Notes: generated from the sequence alone by a model not told the origin. Positions 54,703-63,402 are shown, counted from the stretch's first letter. The stretch is 64,000 nt of DNA from Nonomuraea sp. MG754425 (GCF_021699195.1 NZ_SSXE01000007.1:1-64000); one strand, 5' to 3'. Program-made: numbers and translations.

Positions 54703-57225
54703 TCAGAGCACGGGAGGGTCGAAGTCGAAGTCGAGGCGGCGACGCCGCTCCGCCACGTCCACGTCGGGGTGTCCGGGCCCGAGGACGCGCAGGTAGCGCT
54801 GGAGCGTGTCGGCCACGAGGTCGTCGGCCGTGCTCCGCTCGCCGAGCTTCGTCAGGTCGACCACCAGGTTCGCGGCCGCCGCGAGGGTCAGGGGGTGATC
54901 CTCGCCCAGCAGCAGGCGCAGGCGGGTCAGCGTGTCCTCGCCCAGCCGCCGGGCCTGCTCGTGCTCGCCCGTCTCGGCCAGGTCGCTGGCGAGGTTGATC
55001 GCGCAGGTGAGGGTGAAGTGGTGGTCGCGGGTCAGCCGGCGGTCGAGCCCTTCGAGTGCCCTGCCGTCGAGGGCGACCGCTTCCTCGGCCCGGCTGTTGA
55101 CGCGTAGCAGCAGGGCGAGGTTGGTGTCGCAGCCGTACTTGAAGGGGTGGTCGGCGCCGTACATCGTCCGGAACTGGGGGGTCAGCTCTTCGATCAGCCG
55201 CAGCGCCTCGACCGTGTCGCCGGAGGCCCGTTGCGCGTTGGCCAGGCACAGGCCGGCGGCCAGGGTGTCGGGGTGGTGCATGCCGACGGTGCGCACCTGC
55301 TGCTCGTGGAGGCGCTGCGCCAGGTCCAGGGCCTCCTCGATCTTGGCGTCGCGGCGCTTGGCGATGGACAGGTCCTTGGCGACCCGCAGCGTCCAGGGGT
55401 GCTCGACGCCGAGTTGCTCGACGCCGAACTCGTAGGCGTCCTCGCCGATGTCGCACGCCTCGCGGTACTTGCCGCTCAGCCGCATGACGCGGGCCAGGCC
55501 GTTCCAGGACGACAGCACGTTCATGCTGCTGGCCCCCGAGCCGGGCCGCCGCTGCAGGCGGAAGGTCTCCGACTGCAGGGCGAGCGCCTTGGCGTAGTCG
55601 CCGGTCAGCAGGTGGTCGAGGGCCAGGTTGTTCATGGCGCGCAGGGTGCGGCGGTGCTCGGTGCCGAAGACGGCCTCGTGCCGGGTCACCGAGTCGAGGT
55701 CGTGGTGCAGCGCCGCCGAGAAGTCGCCGCTGAAGCGCAGGTCGGCGCCGTGGCTGTTGAGCAGCAGCAGCGTCTCCTCGTGGTTGTCGCCGAGCACCTC
55801 GCGCATCCGGGCCAGCAGGTGCTGGTTCAGTTCGAACGACTCGGTGAGCTTGCCCAACTCGCGGATGATGATGGCCAGGTGCCGCTGCGCGGACAGCACG
55901 TTCTGGTCTTCGCCGCCGCTCTGCCACTGGTCGATGCACCGCTCGACCAGCATCTGCGCCGACTCGAAGTCACCGGACGAGTAGAGGTAGCGGATCATGG
56001 TCAGGGTGAAGCGCCGGATGCGGGGGTCTTCGGCGCGGTAGACCCCGGACGGGGTGAGGTGACCCAGCAGGCCGCTGAACCGGGGCCACGCCGCGGTGTC
56101 GTCGGCCTCGTACGGAGCCGCCGCGGAGGCCAGCAGGAGGTGCGCCTCGTTGCGCATGACGACCCGCTCCTCCTGCGGGAGGTCGTCGCGCAGCAGGGCC
56201 TGGACCAGCCGGTGGACCTGCAGCGTGCGGCTCGCGGAGTCGATCCTGACCAGGGCGTAGCGGCCCAGCTCGCGCAGGATGCGGCTGGTCAGGATGGGGT
56301 CGGCGAGCGTCTCGGCCAGCCGCGACCCTTCGGCGAACTCGTTGGGCAGCCGGTCGAACAGGTCGCGCGGGATCGGCTCGGGCCCGAAGAACGCGCAGCA
56401 GCGCAGCAGCTCGACCGCGACCGGCATGCGCGTGGTGAGCTGCGAGACCGACAGCGCCCACGCGGCCGACATCGACAGCGGGTAGTCGGCCGGCTTGTTG
56501 GTGCCCAGCAGCCGGGTGGTCTGCTCGTCGAGCAGCCTGAGGTAGTCCTTGACCGAGATGGTGGTCTCGACCTGCAGCGCGCCCGCCTGCTCCAGGGCCA
56601 GCGGCAGGTCGCCGAGCGCCTCGGCCAGCTCGTTCGCCTCCTGCGTGGTGATGCCGTGCGGCACCCGCTTGGTGAGGAACTCGACGCTCTCCGAGCGCGG
56701 GAAGACGTCGACCGCCAGTGTGTCGACCACGCCCTGCCAACTGTGGTTGCGCGAGGTGATCAGCACGTGGCCCGGCCCGCGGGGGGCGATCGCGTTGATC
56801 TCGTCGACCTCGTCGGCGTTGTCGAAGATGAGCAGCCACTTGGTGTACGGCACCCCGCGGCGCAACGTGTCGAGCGCGGCCTCCGCGGCCTCCTCGACGC
56901 CCGCCGAGGTGATCGGCAGCCGCAGCTCCCTGGCCAGCCCGGCCAGCGACGACTTCACCAGCATGGGCTGGTCGGCGGGGATCCACCAGACGAGCTCGTA
57001 CTCGGAGCGGTAGCGGTGGGCGTACTCGATGGCGAGCTGGGTCTTGCCGACGCCGCCCAGCCCGTGCAGCGCGTGCGGGACGACCGCTGTGACGTCGGAC
57101 CTGAGCCCTTCGTGCAGATTTCTCAGCAGGTCGGTCCGGCCCGTGAAGTTCATGTTCCGCTGCGGAACCCGGCCCCAGACGACGGGCAGATGCCCAGAAT
57201 CCGGCGAATAGTGCGAAATCGACAC
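54703..57225 (-). CDS. fxsT: FxSxx-COOH system NB-ARC/tetratricopeptide-repeat protein
   Basis: 840 residues from GTG 57225 (AGAGGCGG 6 bases upstream; the longer frame to 57606 is not family-like). A short N-terminal segment (PVVWGRVPQRNMNFTGR) leads into an NB-ARC-type ATPase: Walker A HGLGGVGKTQ (about 55-64), Walker B WLLIFDNADE, sensor HVLITSRN and GDLPLALEQ. The C-terminal half is TPR repeats with NNLALDHLLTGDYAKALAL-like units, ending DFDFDPPVL. This is the profile of the TPR protein that accompanies FxSxx-COOH peptides. It probably senses or organises signalling around the modified peptide; divergent from fxsA. Confidence 0.88.
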   Translation of the reverse strand: MSISHYSPDSGHLPVVWGRVPQRNMNFTGRTDLLRNLHEGLRSDVTAVVPHALHGLGGVGKTQLAIEYAHRYRSEYELVWWIPADQPMLVKSSLAGLARELRLPITSAGVEEAAEAALDTLRRGVPYTKWLLIFDNADEVDEINAIAPRGPGHVLITSRNHSWQGVVDTLAVDVFPRSESVEFLTKRVPHGITTQEANELAEALGDLPLALEQAGALQVETTISVKDYLRLLDEQTTRLLGTNKPADYPLSMSAAWALSVSQLTTRMPVAVELLRCCAFFGPEPIPRDLFDRLPNEFAEGSRLAETLADPILTSRILRELGRYALVRIDSASRTLQVHRLVQALLRDDLPQEERVVMRNEAHLLLASAAAPYEADDTAAWPRFSGLLGHLTPSGVYRAEDPRIRRFTLTMIRYLYSSGDFESAQMLVERCIDQWQSGGEDQNVLSAQRHLAIIIRELGKLTESFELNQHLLARMREVLGDNHEETLLLLNSHGADLRFSGDFSAALHHDLDSVTRHEAVFGTEHRRTLRAMNNLALDHLLTGDYAKALALQSETFRLQRRPGSGASSMNVLSSWNGLARVMRLSGKYREACDIGEDAYEFGVEQLGVEHPWTLRVAKDLSIAKRRDAKIEEALDLAQRLHEQQVRTVGMHHPDTLAAGLCLANAQRASGDTVEALRLIEELTPQFRTMYGADHPFKYGCDTNLALLLRVNSRAEEAVALDGRALEGLDRRLTRDHHFTLTCAINLASDLAETGEHEQARRLGEDTLTRLRLLLGEDHPLTLAAAANLVVDLTKLGERSTADDLVADTLQRYLRVLGPGHPDVDVAERRRRLDFDFDPPVL

Positions 57226-57319
57226 GATTACCGCCTCTGTATGACCCGGGTCTTTAATTGAGCTTAGACGTCCAGAGCACGCCGGTGAACCCACGGAGTG
57301 CCACTCTCGCCAGGTCTTC

Positions 57320-57352
57320 ACAACCGTGCGAGGATGAGTCTCGCACAGTTGT
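57320..57352. promoter_or_regulatory. Inverted repeat in the fxsA-fxsT intergenic region
   Basis: Arms ACAAC-C-GTGCGAG and CTCGCAC-A-GTTGT (12 of 13 pairs) flank a 7-base loop GATGAGT, 20 bases before the fxsA start and about 95 bases from the fxsT start. Candidate operator for co-regulation of the divergent genes. Confidence 0.6.
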
Positions 57353-57372
57353 CTCCCGGCCCGGAGTGAGTT

Positions 57373-57537
57373 ATGGAGAGCGTTGACGGAGAATACGGCG
57401 GCGGCCTCATCGACGTGAGCGGCTGGAGCCTCGGCGACCTCGACGGGTTGCCCTCCTCGCCCTTGACGTCCGCCCTGCGCCGACTGGTCGAAGAGTCCGG
57501 TTCCGGGCCGGTCGCCGGTTTTCAATCCGCGCTTTGA
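57373..57537 (+). CDS. fxsA: FxSxx-COOH RiPP precursor peptide
   Basis: 54-residue peptide MESVDGEYGGGLIDVSGWSL..., leader with acidic start, LIDVSGWSLGDLDGL and SPLTSALRRLVEE helix, and C-terminus AGFQSAL: Phe50-Gln51-Ser52 with two residues after the Ser, exactly FxSxx-COOH. GGAG lies about 6 bases upstream of the ATG. FxsB-type enzymes form a three-residue cyclophane across such F-x-S units, here presumably between Phe50 and Ser52. Too short for standard gene finders and missed by length filters. Divergent from fxsT and 95 bases before the SIR2 gene. Confidence 0.9.
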   Translation: MESVDGEYGGGLIDVSGWSLGDLDGLPSSPLTSALRRLVEESGSGPVAGFQSAL

Positions 57538-57632
57538 ATCGTGACCGCCAGGTCTTAACCTGAACCAGCACCATTGTGTTGCGGGCGGTTTAATTCTCAG
57601 GCACAAGATGTGTTGGTCGGGGATGGGCGCGT

Positions 57633-58511
57633 GTGAAGGATGCCGACTGGGACCGACTGGTCAGACAGTTGCGTCGGGGGGATTGCACGCCCCTTCTCGG
57701 CGCGGGCGCATGTTACGGACGGTTACCCGCCGGAAGGGAACTCAGCCAGAAATTCGCCGCCCTCTATCAGTATCCCTTCGCCGACGCGCACAACCTGCCG
57801 CGCGTCATGCAGTACGCGGTCACGGCGAACGGCGACCCGGTCGACCTGAAGCACCAGGTCTGCTCCTACCTCCAGGAGTACGTGCCGCCTCCCGGCGTCC
57901 ACCCGCCGGCCATCGACCCCCACACGGTGCTGGCCCGCTTCCCGATCGAGACCTTCCTCACCACCAACTACGACGACTTCATGGCGACCGCGCTGCTCCA
58001 GGAGAAGGAGTGCCGCAAGGACCCGGTCGTCCAGTCGCCGACCTGGTGGGACATCGAGGTGGAAGAGCCCGCGCTCGGCCTGCCGACCTTCGAGGAGCCC
58101 CTCGTCTACCACCTGCACGGCCGCTGGGACGACCCCGGCTCGCTGGTGCTCACCGACGACGACTACCTGACGTACCTGGTGAACATGGTCGAGGCGCGCG
58201 CGGCCAACGACCAGCCGCCCCTGCCCAGCACCGTGATCAGGGCGATGACCTCCCATCCCCTGCTCTTCGTCGGCTACAGCCTCCAGGACTGGAACTTCCG
58301 CGTCCTGTTCCACGGGCTGCTCAAGGCGATGCCGCTGATCAGGCGGCGCCGGCACATCAGTGTGCAACTGTTGCCGGATCTCGACGAGTCGGTGGCCGAC
58401 GCCGCGGAGCGGGCGCGCGACTATCTCGAGAGATACCTCAACGACTGGAGCATCACCATCTTCATCGGCACCACGCAGGAGTTCTTCGAGCAACTGCGCA
58501 GCAGGATGTGA
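57633..58511 (+). CDS. SIR2-like domain protein
   Basis: 292 residues, SIR2_2/SIR2-like fold. Nucleotide-binding loop LLGAGA (21-26), TTNYDD (110-115, Asn112), YHLHG (159-163, His162) and FVGYSLQDWNF (212-222). These residues match NAD-hydrolysing SIR2 proteins of defence systems (Asn and His positions). Starts at GTG 57633 with GGGGAT upstream. Ten bases separate it from the NTPase gene. Proposed as an effector in the Fxs locus; NADase activity is inference. Confidence 0.85.
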   Translation: MKDADWDRLVRQLRRGDCTPLLGAGACYGRLPAGRELSQKFAALYQYPFADAHNLPRVMQYAVTANGDPVDLKHQVCSYLQEYVPPPGVHPPAIDPHTVLARFPIETFLTTNYDDFMATALLQEKECRKDPVVQSPTWWDIEVEEPALGLPTFEEPLVYHLHGRWDDPGSLVLTDDDYLTYLVNMVEARAANDQPPLPSTVIRAMTSHPLLFVGYSLQDWNFRVLFHGLLKAMPLIRRRRHISVQLLPDLDESVADAAERARDYLERYLNDWSITIFIGTTQEFFEQLRSRM

Positions 58512-58521
58512 GGACGGCCGC

Positions 58522-60159
58522 ATGCCAGAGACGGATCCCGAGGTGCGCCCGTACGTGGGGTTGCGTCCCTACCGGCGCGAGGAGAGCGGGCTGTTCTACG
58601 GCCGCGACCGCGAGGCGCGGGAGGTCGCGACCCTCTGGCAGGCCACCGGCCTCGTCGTCGTCTACGGCGCCTCGGGCGTGGGGAAGACGTCCCTGCTGCA
58701 CGCCGGGGTGCTGCCGCTGCTCGACCCCGAACGGGCCCACGTGCTGCCCGTCGCCCGCATCGGCCCGCATCTGGCCCCGTCCGACTTCGGCGGGAATCCC
58801 TATGTCGTGGCGCTGCTGTCGTCGTGGGCGGCCGAGCTCGATCCGCGCCGGCTCGCGTCGATGACGATCTCGGACTTCCTGGCCCTCCAGCCGGAGCGCA
58901 CCGACCTGTACGGCGACCCCCTGCCGACGCTCGCGGCCATCGACCAGGCGGAGGAGATCTTCCACGGCTCGCCGCTGCTGGAGAGGGAGCGCAAGGAGTT
59001 CCTCGACCAACTCGCCAGGGCCGTACGCGAACACCCCGGCCTGCACATCCTGCTCTCGCTGCGCGAGGAGTACCTCTTCCTCGTCCTGCCCTACGAACGC
59101 CCGATCGGGCAGGGCTCGCGGACCCGCTTCCACCTGCGGGCCCTCACGCTCGGCAAGGCCGCCGAGGCCGTCAGGAAGCCGCTGCTGCACACGTACCGGA
59201 CCATCACGCAGGAGGCGGCCGACCTGCTCATCGACGAGTTGCGCACCGTGAACTTCGTCAACGAGATCGGCGAGACCTCCACCATCCAGCTCGACACGGT
59301 CGAGCCCATCCAGCTCCAGGTGGTGTGCTCCGCGCTGTGGGAGTCCCTGCCGCCGGAGGTCACGGAGATCACCGAGGACCACGCCCGCCTGTACGCCCAG
59401 GTGGAGGAGTTCCTGTTCGAGTTCTACAAGCGGACCGTCACCGAGGTCGCCCGCGAGCACCACGTGCCGGTCAACGAGATCCGTTTCTGGATGCGCAACG
59501 TGTTCATCACCGAGCACGGCACCAGGAACGCCGTCTACGAAGGACTGCGGACCACCCAGGGCATGCCCAACGAGATCGTGCGCGCCCTGGAGGAGCGCCA
59601 CCTCCTCCGCGCCGAGCAGCGGCTCGGCATCCGCTGGTACGAGCTGACCCACGACCGTCTCATCGGCCCCGTCGCCCGCTCCGACTCGCCCGAGTCGTCG
59701 CTGCGCGAGGCCCGCCTGGCGCTGGGGGAGGAGGACTGGGACAGCGCCCGCCGCCTGGCCGAGGCCGCCGTCCGGGTCGCCGACCCGGGCGAGAGCTGGG
59801 TACGCGCGGAGGCGGCGGAGATCTTCGCCGGCGTGGCCGCCGCCCGGGGCGACATCCACGCCGCGCGGCGGTACTGCGAGGAGGCGGCGGGCATCTTCGC
59901 CGAGCGGCAGCGCTTCGACGGGGTGGCCAGGGCGCTGACCACCGACGGGCTGCTGTGGCTGGCGCAGGGGGACCCGGCGCGGGCCGTCGAGCGCATCAGC
60001 GCGGCGCTCAACTGGGCCCCGAACGACCTGTCCGCGCAGGTCGCGCTGGCCCAGGCGCTGCTGCGGTCGAGCACCCCCCGGGCGGCCGACGCGGTGCTCG
60101 ACGGGCTGCCGTCAGATCTCGCCCAGCAAACGTTGAAAAAGCTTCGCGACCCGACGTGA
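58522..60159 (+). CDS. STAND-type NTPase (nSTAND1-like) with C-terminal TPR-like region
   Basis: 545 residues. N-terminal PYVGLRPYRRE and LFYGRDRE are characteristic of nSTAND1 proteins; Walker A GASGVGKTS (49-57); AIDQAEEIF (Asp141) as Walker B-like motif; SLREEYLFLV with sensor Arg. The C-terminal 170 residues form TPR-like helical pairs (RLAEAAVRVAD, EEAAGIFAERQ). Such NTPases act as sensors or switches in conflict systems. Gaps of 10 bases to the SIR2 gene and 6 bases to fxsB suggest one operon. Confidence 0.85.
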   Translation: MPETDPEVRPYVGLRPYRREESGLFYGRDREAREVATLWQATGLVVVYGASGVGKTSLLHAGVLPLLDPERAHVLPVARIGPHLAPSDFGGNPYVVALLSSWAAELDPRRLASMTISDFLALQPERTDLYGDPLPTLAAIDQAEEIFHGSPLLERERKEFLDQLARAVREHPGLHILLSLREEYLFLVLPYERPIGQGSRTRFHLRALTLGKAAEAVRKPLLHTYRTITQEAADLLIDELRTVNFVNEIGETSTIQLDTVEPIQLQVVCSALWESLPPEVTEITEDHARLYAQVEEFLFEFYKRTVTEVAREHHVPVNEIRFWMRNVFITEHGTRNAVYEGLRTTQGMPNEIVRALEERHLLRAEQRLGIRWYELTHDRLIGPVARSDSPESSLREARLALGEEDWDSARRLAEAAVRVADPGESWVRAEAAEIFAGVAAARGDIHAARRYCEEAAGIFAERQRFDGVARALTTDGLLWLAQGDPARAVERISAALNWAPNDLSAQVALAQALLRSSTPRAADAVLDGLPSDLAQQTLKKLRDPT

Positions 60160-60165
60160 CTGATT

Positions 60166-61404
60166 ATGCTCGACGGCCATGACACCAGACGCGCGGGCCG
60201 GCGGACCTTGTCCGAGTGGCCGCTGACACTCGACCTGGCCGCGCTGGCCGAAGGCGGCTGGCGGCCGACCCCCTTCAGGCAGTTCGTCCTGAAGATTCAC
60301 AGTAGGTGTGACCTCGCCTGCACCTACTGCTACATGTACGAGATGGCCGACCAGAGCTGGCGCTCCCGGCCGTTGCGCATGGCGTCCGACGTGGTCGAGG
60401 CGGTGGCGGCGCGGATCGCCGAGCACGTCCGGGGGCACGGCCTCACGTCGGTCGAGGTCATCCTGCACGGCGGCGAGCCGCTGCTCGTGGCCCCCGAGGA
60501 GATCGGCCGGCTGGTCGGCACCGTCCGCGCCGCGGTGGACGCCCAGGTCGGCGTGACCGTGCAGACCAACGCGCTCCGGCTGGACCGGACGTACCTGGGC
60601 CTGTTCGACCGGCTCGACATCGGCGTCGGGGTCAGCCTCGACGGCGGGCAGCAGGACCACGACCGCAGCCGCAGGACCGCCGACGGGCGCGGCAGCCACC
60701 ACAAGGTGGCGGCCGGCCTGCGCCTGCTCACCGAGCCGCCCTTCGACCGGCTCTTCCGCGGCCTGCTCTGCACCGTCGATCTGCGCAACGACCCGCTGGA
60801 GACCTACCAGGCGCTGCTCGCCTTCGGCCCGCCCACCATCGACTTCCTGCTGCCGCACGGCACCTGGTCGCAACCGCCGCCGGGGCTGGGCCGCGACGAC
60901 GGCGCCGCGCCGTACGCCGACTGGCTGATCGAGATCTTCGACCGCTGGTACGCCGCGCCGGCCCGGCCCGCCGGGGTGCGCCTGTTCGACGAGATCATCT
61001 ACCTGCTCGTCGGCGGGCGCTCGGCCAGCGAGCAGATCGGCCTGTCACCCACCGCCATGGTGGTCGTCGAGACCGACGGGGAGATCGAGCAGTCCGACAT
61101 CCTGAAGTCCACGTACGCGGGCGCGCCCAGCACCGGGCTGCACGTCTTCCGCGACTCCTTCGACGACGTGCTCCGGCTGCCGTCCATCGCCGCCCGCCAG
61201 ATCGGCTGGGAGGCGCTGTCGGCCACATGCCGGGCGTGCCGGGTCTCCCAGGTGTGCGGCGGCGGCCATTATGCTCATCGCTATCGGCCCGGCAGCGGAT
61301 TTCTCAACCCGTCGGTCTACTGCGCCGATCTGCTGCGACTCATCACGCATGTCGCACGCACGATCCGGCGTGACATCACCGCACTGCGGAAGGACATCCG
61401 ATGA
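60166..61404 (+). CDS. fxsB: FxsB-family radical SAM cyclophane-forming enzyme
   Basis: 412 residues: radical SAM cluster CxxxCxxC in HSRCDLACTYCYMYEM (Cys48, 52, 55), a GGEPLL motif, and SPASM-like cysteines at 355, 358, 364 and 386 (CRACRVSQVCGGGHYAHRYRPGSGF, CADL). It is expected to crosslink the Phe and Ser of FxsA. ATG 60166; an earlier ATG at 60180 is out of frame. The stop overlaps the next gene by 4 bases. Confidence 0.93.
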   Translation: MLDGHDTRRAGRRTLSEWPLTLDLAALAEGGWRPTPFRQFVLKIHSRCDLACTYCYMYEMADQSWRSRPLRMASDVVEAVAARIAEHVRGHGLTSVEVILHGGEPLLVAPEEIGRLVGTVRAAVDAQVGVTVQTNALRLDRTYLGLFDRLDIGVGVSLDGGQQDHDRSRRTADGRGSHHKVAAGLRLLTEPPFDRLFRGLLCTVDLRNDPLETYQALLAFGPPTIDFLLPHGTWSQPPPGLGRDDGAAPYADWLIEIFDRWYAAPARPAGVRLFDEIIYLLVGGRSASEQIGLSPTAMVVVETDGEIEQSDILKSTYAGAPSTGLHVFRDSFDDVLRLPSIAARQIGWEALSATCRACRVSQVCGGGHYAHRYRPGSGFLNPSVYCADLLRLITHVARTIRRDITALRKDIR

Positions 61405-62684
61405 ACCTCGCAGAGCACCGCATCCCGGCCGCGGCCTTCGACGAGCTGGCCTCGGGCGGCGGCGGGACGGCCACGGTCGAGCGGCTCAGGGCCGGACAGC
61501 GCAGCAGGCACCTCCTCCTGTTGCGCGGGGTCCTCGACACCACCCGCGACGCCGGCCATCCCCGCTGGCCCGAGGTACGCCGGGCCTACGACCTGCTCGC
61601 CAGCGTCCAGCTCTCGCACCCGGACGCGGTCAACGCCGTGCTGCACCACCCCGCAGTCGGGGCGTGGGCCCGGCACACGATCCAGACCCTGGAGGCTCCC
61701 GAGCAGATGTCCGCCCTGGCCGCCGCCGCGGCCATCCGCGCGGGGGTCGTCTGCGAGCTCGACGTCGCCGTGGCGGACGGCGTGCTCAACCTGCCCTCAC
61801 TCGGCCGGCTCAGCATCGGCCACGGCGTGACCACGGCGACCGTGCACTGCTCGGCCGACGGCGCGGAGGTCTCGGCCGGCGACAGGTTCCTGCAGATCAG
61901 CGACGAAGAGCCGGCCTGGCGGCCGTTGCACCACCTGTCCGCGCAGACCGGCGGCGAGCGCATCGAGGTGCTCGTCGACGACGTGGACCCGCACCGCATG
62001 CCGGGCTCGGCCGTGCGCGACCCGCTGACCCCGCAGGAGGCCGCCCTGTGGCAGGACCTCCTCGACGACGGCTGGGATCTGCTGGTCCGCAACCACCTCC
62101 CCATGGCCAGGCAGGTGTCGGCGACGATCACCGTCTTCACCCCGCTCGCGCCCCCGCCCGACGGCATGTCGAGCGCCACGTCCCGCGAGACGTTCGGCTG
62201 CGTGGCCATGTCCACGCCTCCCGACGCCCACGCGCTGGCGGTCACGCTGGCGCACGAGACCCAGCACGCCAAGCTGTCGGCGCTGCTCGACATCGTCGCG
62301 CTGACCAGGCCCGACGACGGCTCCCGCTACTACGCGCCGTGGCGTCCCGACCCGCGGCCCGCCGCCGGGCTGCTGCAGGGCACGTACGCCTACGTCGGGG
62401 TCACGGACTTCTGGGAACGCCAGCGGCACCACGAGAGCGGCGAGCCGGCGATCCGGGCGAACGCGGAGTTCTCCCGCTGGCGTTCGGCGGCCCGCCTGGT
62501 CGCCGGCACGCTGCTCGGCAGCGGGGCGCTGACCCCGGCAGGGGAGAGCTTCGTGCGCGGGATGGCGCGCCGGCTGGACGAGTGGGGCCGCGAGCCGGTG
62601 CCGGCCGCGTCGGCGGCGCTGGCGGAGGGGGCCGCCGATCGGCATCGTTCGCTGTGGCGGGAACGCAACACGCGGGACCTGTGA
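61401..62684 (+). CDS. HExxH-motif putative peptide-modifying enzyme (aKG-HExxH-like)
   Basis: 427 residues, hallmark HETQH at 285-289 (LAHETQHAKL), followed by a TRPDDGSRYYAPWRPDPRP segment with conserved Arg. Belongs to proteins paired with FxsB-type systems and annotated as alpha-ketoglutarate-dependent HExxH peptide beta-hydroxylases; the iron site would be the two His and a later acidic residue. Start overlaps fxsB stop (ATGA), so stoichiometric coupling is likely. Which FxsA residue it would hydroxylate is unknown. Confidence 0.87.
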   Translation: MNLAEHRIPAAAFDELASGGGGTATVERLRAGQRSRHLLLLRGVLDTTRDAGHPRWPEVRRAYDLLASVQLSHPDAVNAVLHHPAVGAWARHTIQTLEAPEQMSALAAAAAIRAGVVCELDVAVADGVLNLPSLGRLSIGHGVTTATVHCSADGAEVSAGDRFLQISDEEPAWRPLHHLSAQTGGERIEVLVDDVDPHRMPGSAVRDPLTPQEAALWQDLLDDGWDLLVRNHLPMARQVSATITVFTPLAPPPDGMSSATSRETFGCVAMSTPPDAHALAVTLAHETQHAKLSALLDIVALTRPDDGSRYYAPWRPDPRPAAGLLQGTYAYVGVTDFWERQRHHESGEPAIRANAEFSRWRSAARLVAGTLLGSGALTPAGESFVRGMARRLDEWGREPVPAASAALAEGAADRHRSLWRERNTRDL

Positions 62685-62694
62685 GGGCTCGCGG

Positions 62695-63366
62695 TCAGCA
62701 GGTGCGCAGCATGTTGAGCAGGGCCACCTTCTCCTTGGGGGTCACGAAGAGCCGGTAGTGGTGCTTCACCCCGATCCACGTGGTGGCGTACCGGCACCAG
62801 TAGGCGCGGCGCTGCGGACGCCAGCTCTGCGGGCCCCGGCCGCCCTTGGCGATGTTGGCCGAGTGGCTGACGGTCAGCAGCTCGCCACGCCGCAGGTCGC
62901 CCGCGAAAGCGCGCCGCTTGGCCGGGCTCCACCGCTTGGCGCCCGAACGCCAGGCGTAGGCCAGCGGCACCACGTGGTCGATGTCCACCAGCCGCTCGCT
63001 CCTGAGCACCTTGCCGTCGTACGGGCTGTGCCAGACCCCCCTGACCGGATGACAGGCCGCGTTCCGGCGCACCCGGCGGCCGTCGCGGGCCAGGACCAGC
63101 TCCCGCGTGCTGCACCTGCCCTTGCGGTCGGGCCAGTGGGGCCGGAACCTGTCGCGGCTGTAGCCCCGTATCGATAAGGCCCTGGCCACCTTGAGCTGCG
63201 CCAGCATGCGGCGGGCGAGCGCCGCGGAGCCGGCCTCCGAGCGGGCCGCGGCGGGTGGTGCGGCCAGGACGACGGCGACGGGGACGGCGACCAGCGCCAG
63301 CACGGCCACGTGAGCCGCCCGCCTCAGGAAGATCTTGGTTTGCCCCATGCCCATCGACATCCCCAC
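62695..63366 (-). CDS. Secreted HNH-family endonuclease-like protein
   Basis: 223 residues: signal peptide about 1-42 (VAVLALVAVPVAVVLAAPPAAA), then the HNH/DUF1524-like domain with VDIDHVVPLAYAW and SANIAKGGRGPQSWRP and cysteines in CSTRE, ACHP and YWCRYATTW. Related secreted HNH proteins are common in Streptomyces. Convergent with the HExxH gene (10-base gap). Role might be extracellular nuclease or nutrient acquisition. Confidence 0.85.
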   Translation of the reverse strand: MGMSMGMGQTKIFLRRAAHVAVLALVAVPVAVVLAAPPAAARSEAGSAALARRMLAQLKVARALSIRGYSRDRFRPHWPDRKGRCSTRELVLARDGRRVRRNAACHPVRGVWHSPYDGKVLRSERLVDIDHVVPLAYAWRSGAKRWSPAKRRAFAGDLRRGELLTVSHSANIAKGGRGPQSWRPQRRAYWCRYATTWIGVKHHYRLFVTPKEKVALLNMLRTC

Positions 63367-63402
63367 CTCACAGCGCGCTATTCAGGCCGGTGCACCCGCG
63401 AC

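Noticed and set aside
55147..57261. 704-codon plus ORF antisense to fxsT
   Set aside because: Arg/Gln/His-rich shadow of the NB-ARC/TPR gene without motifs.
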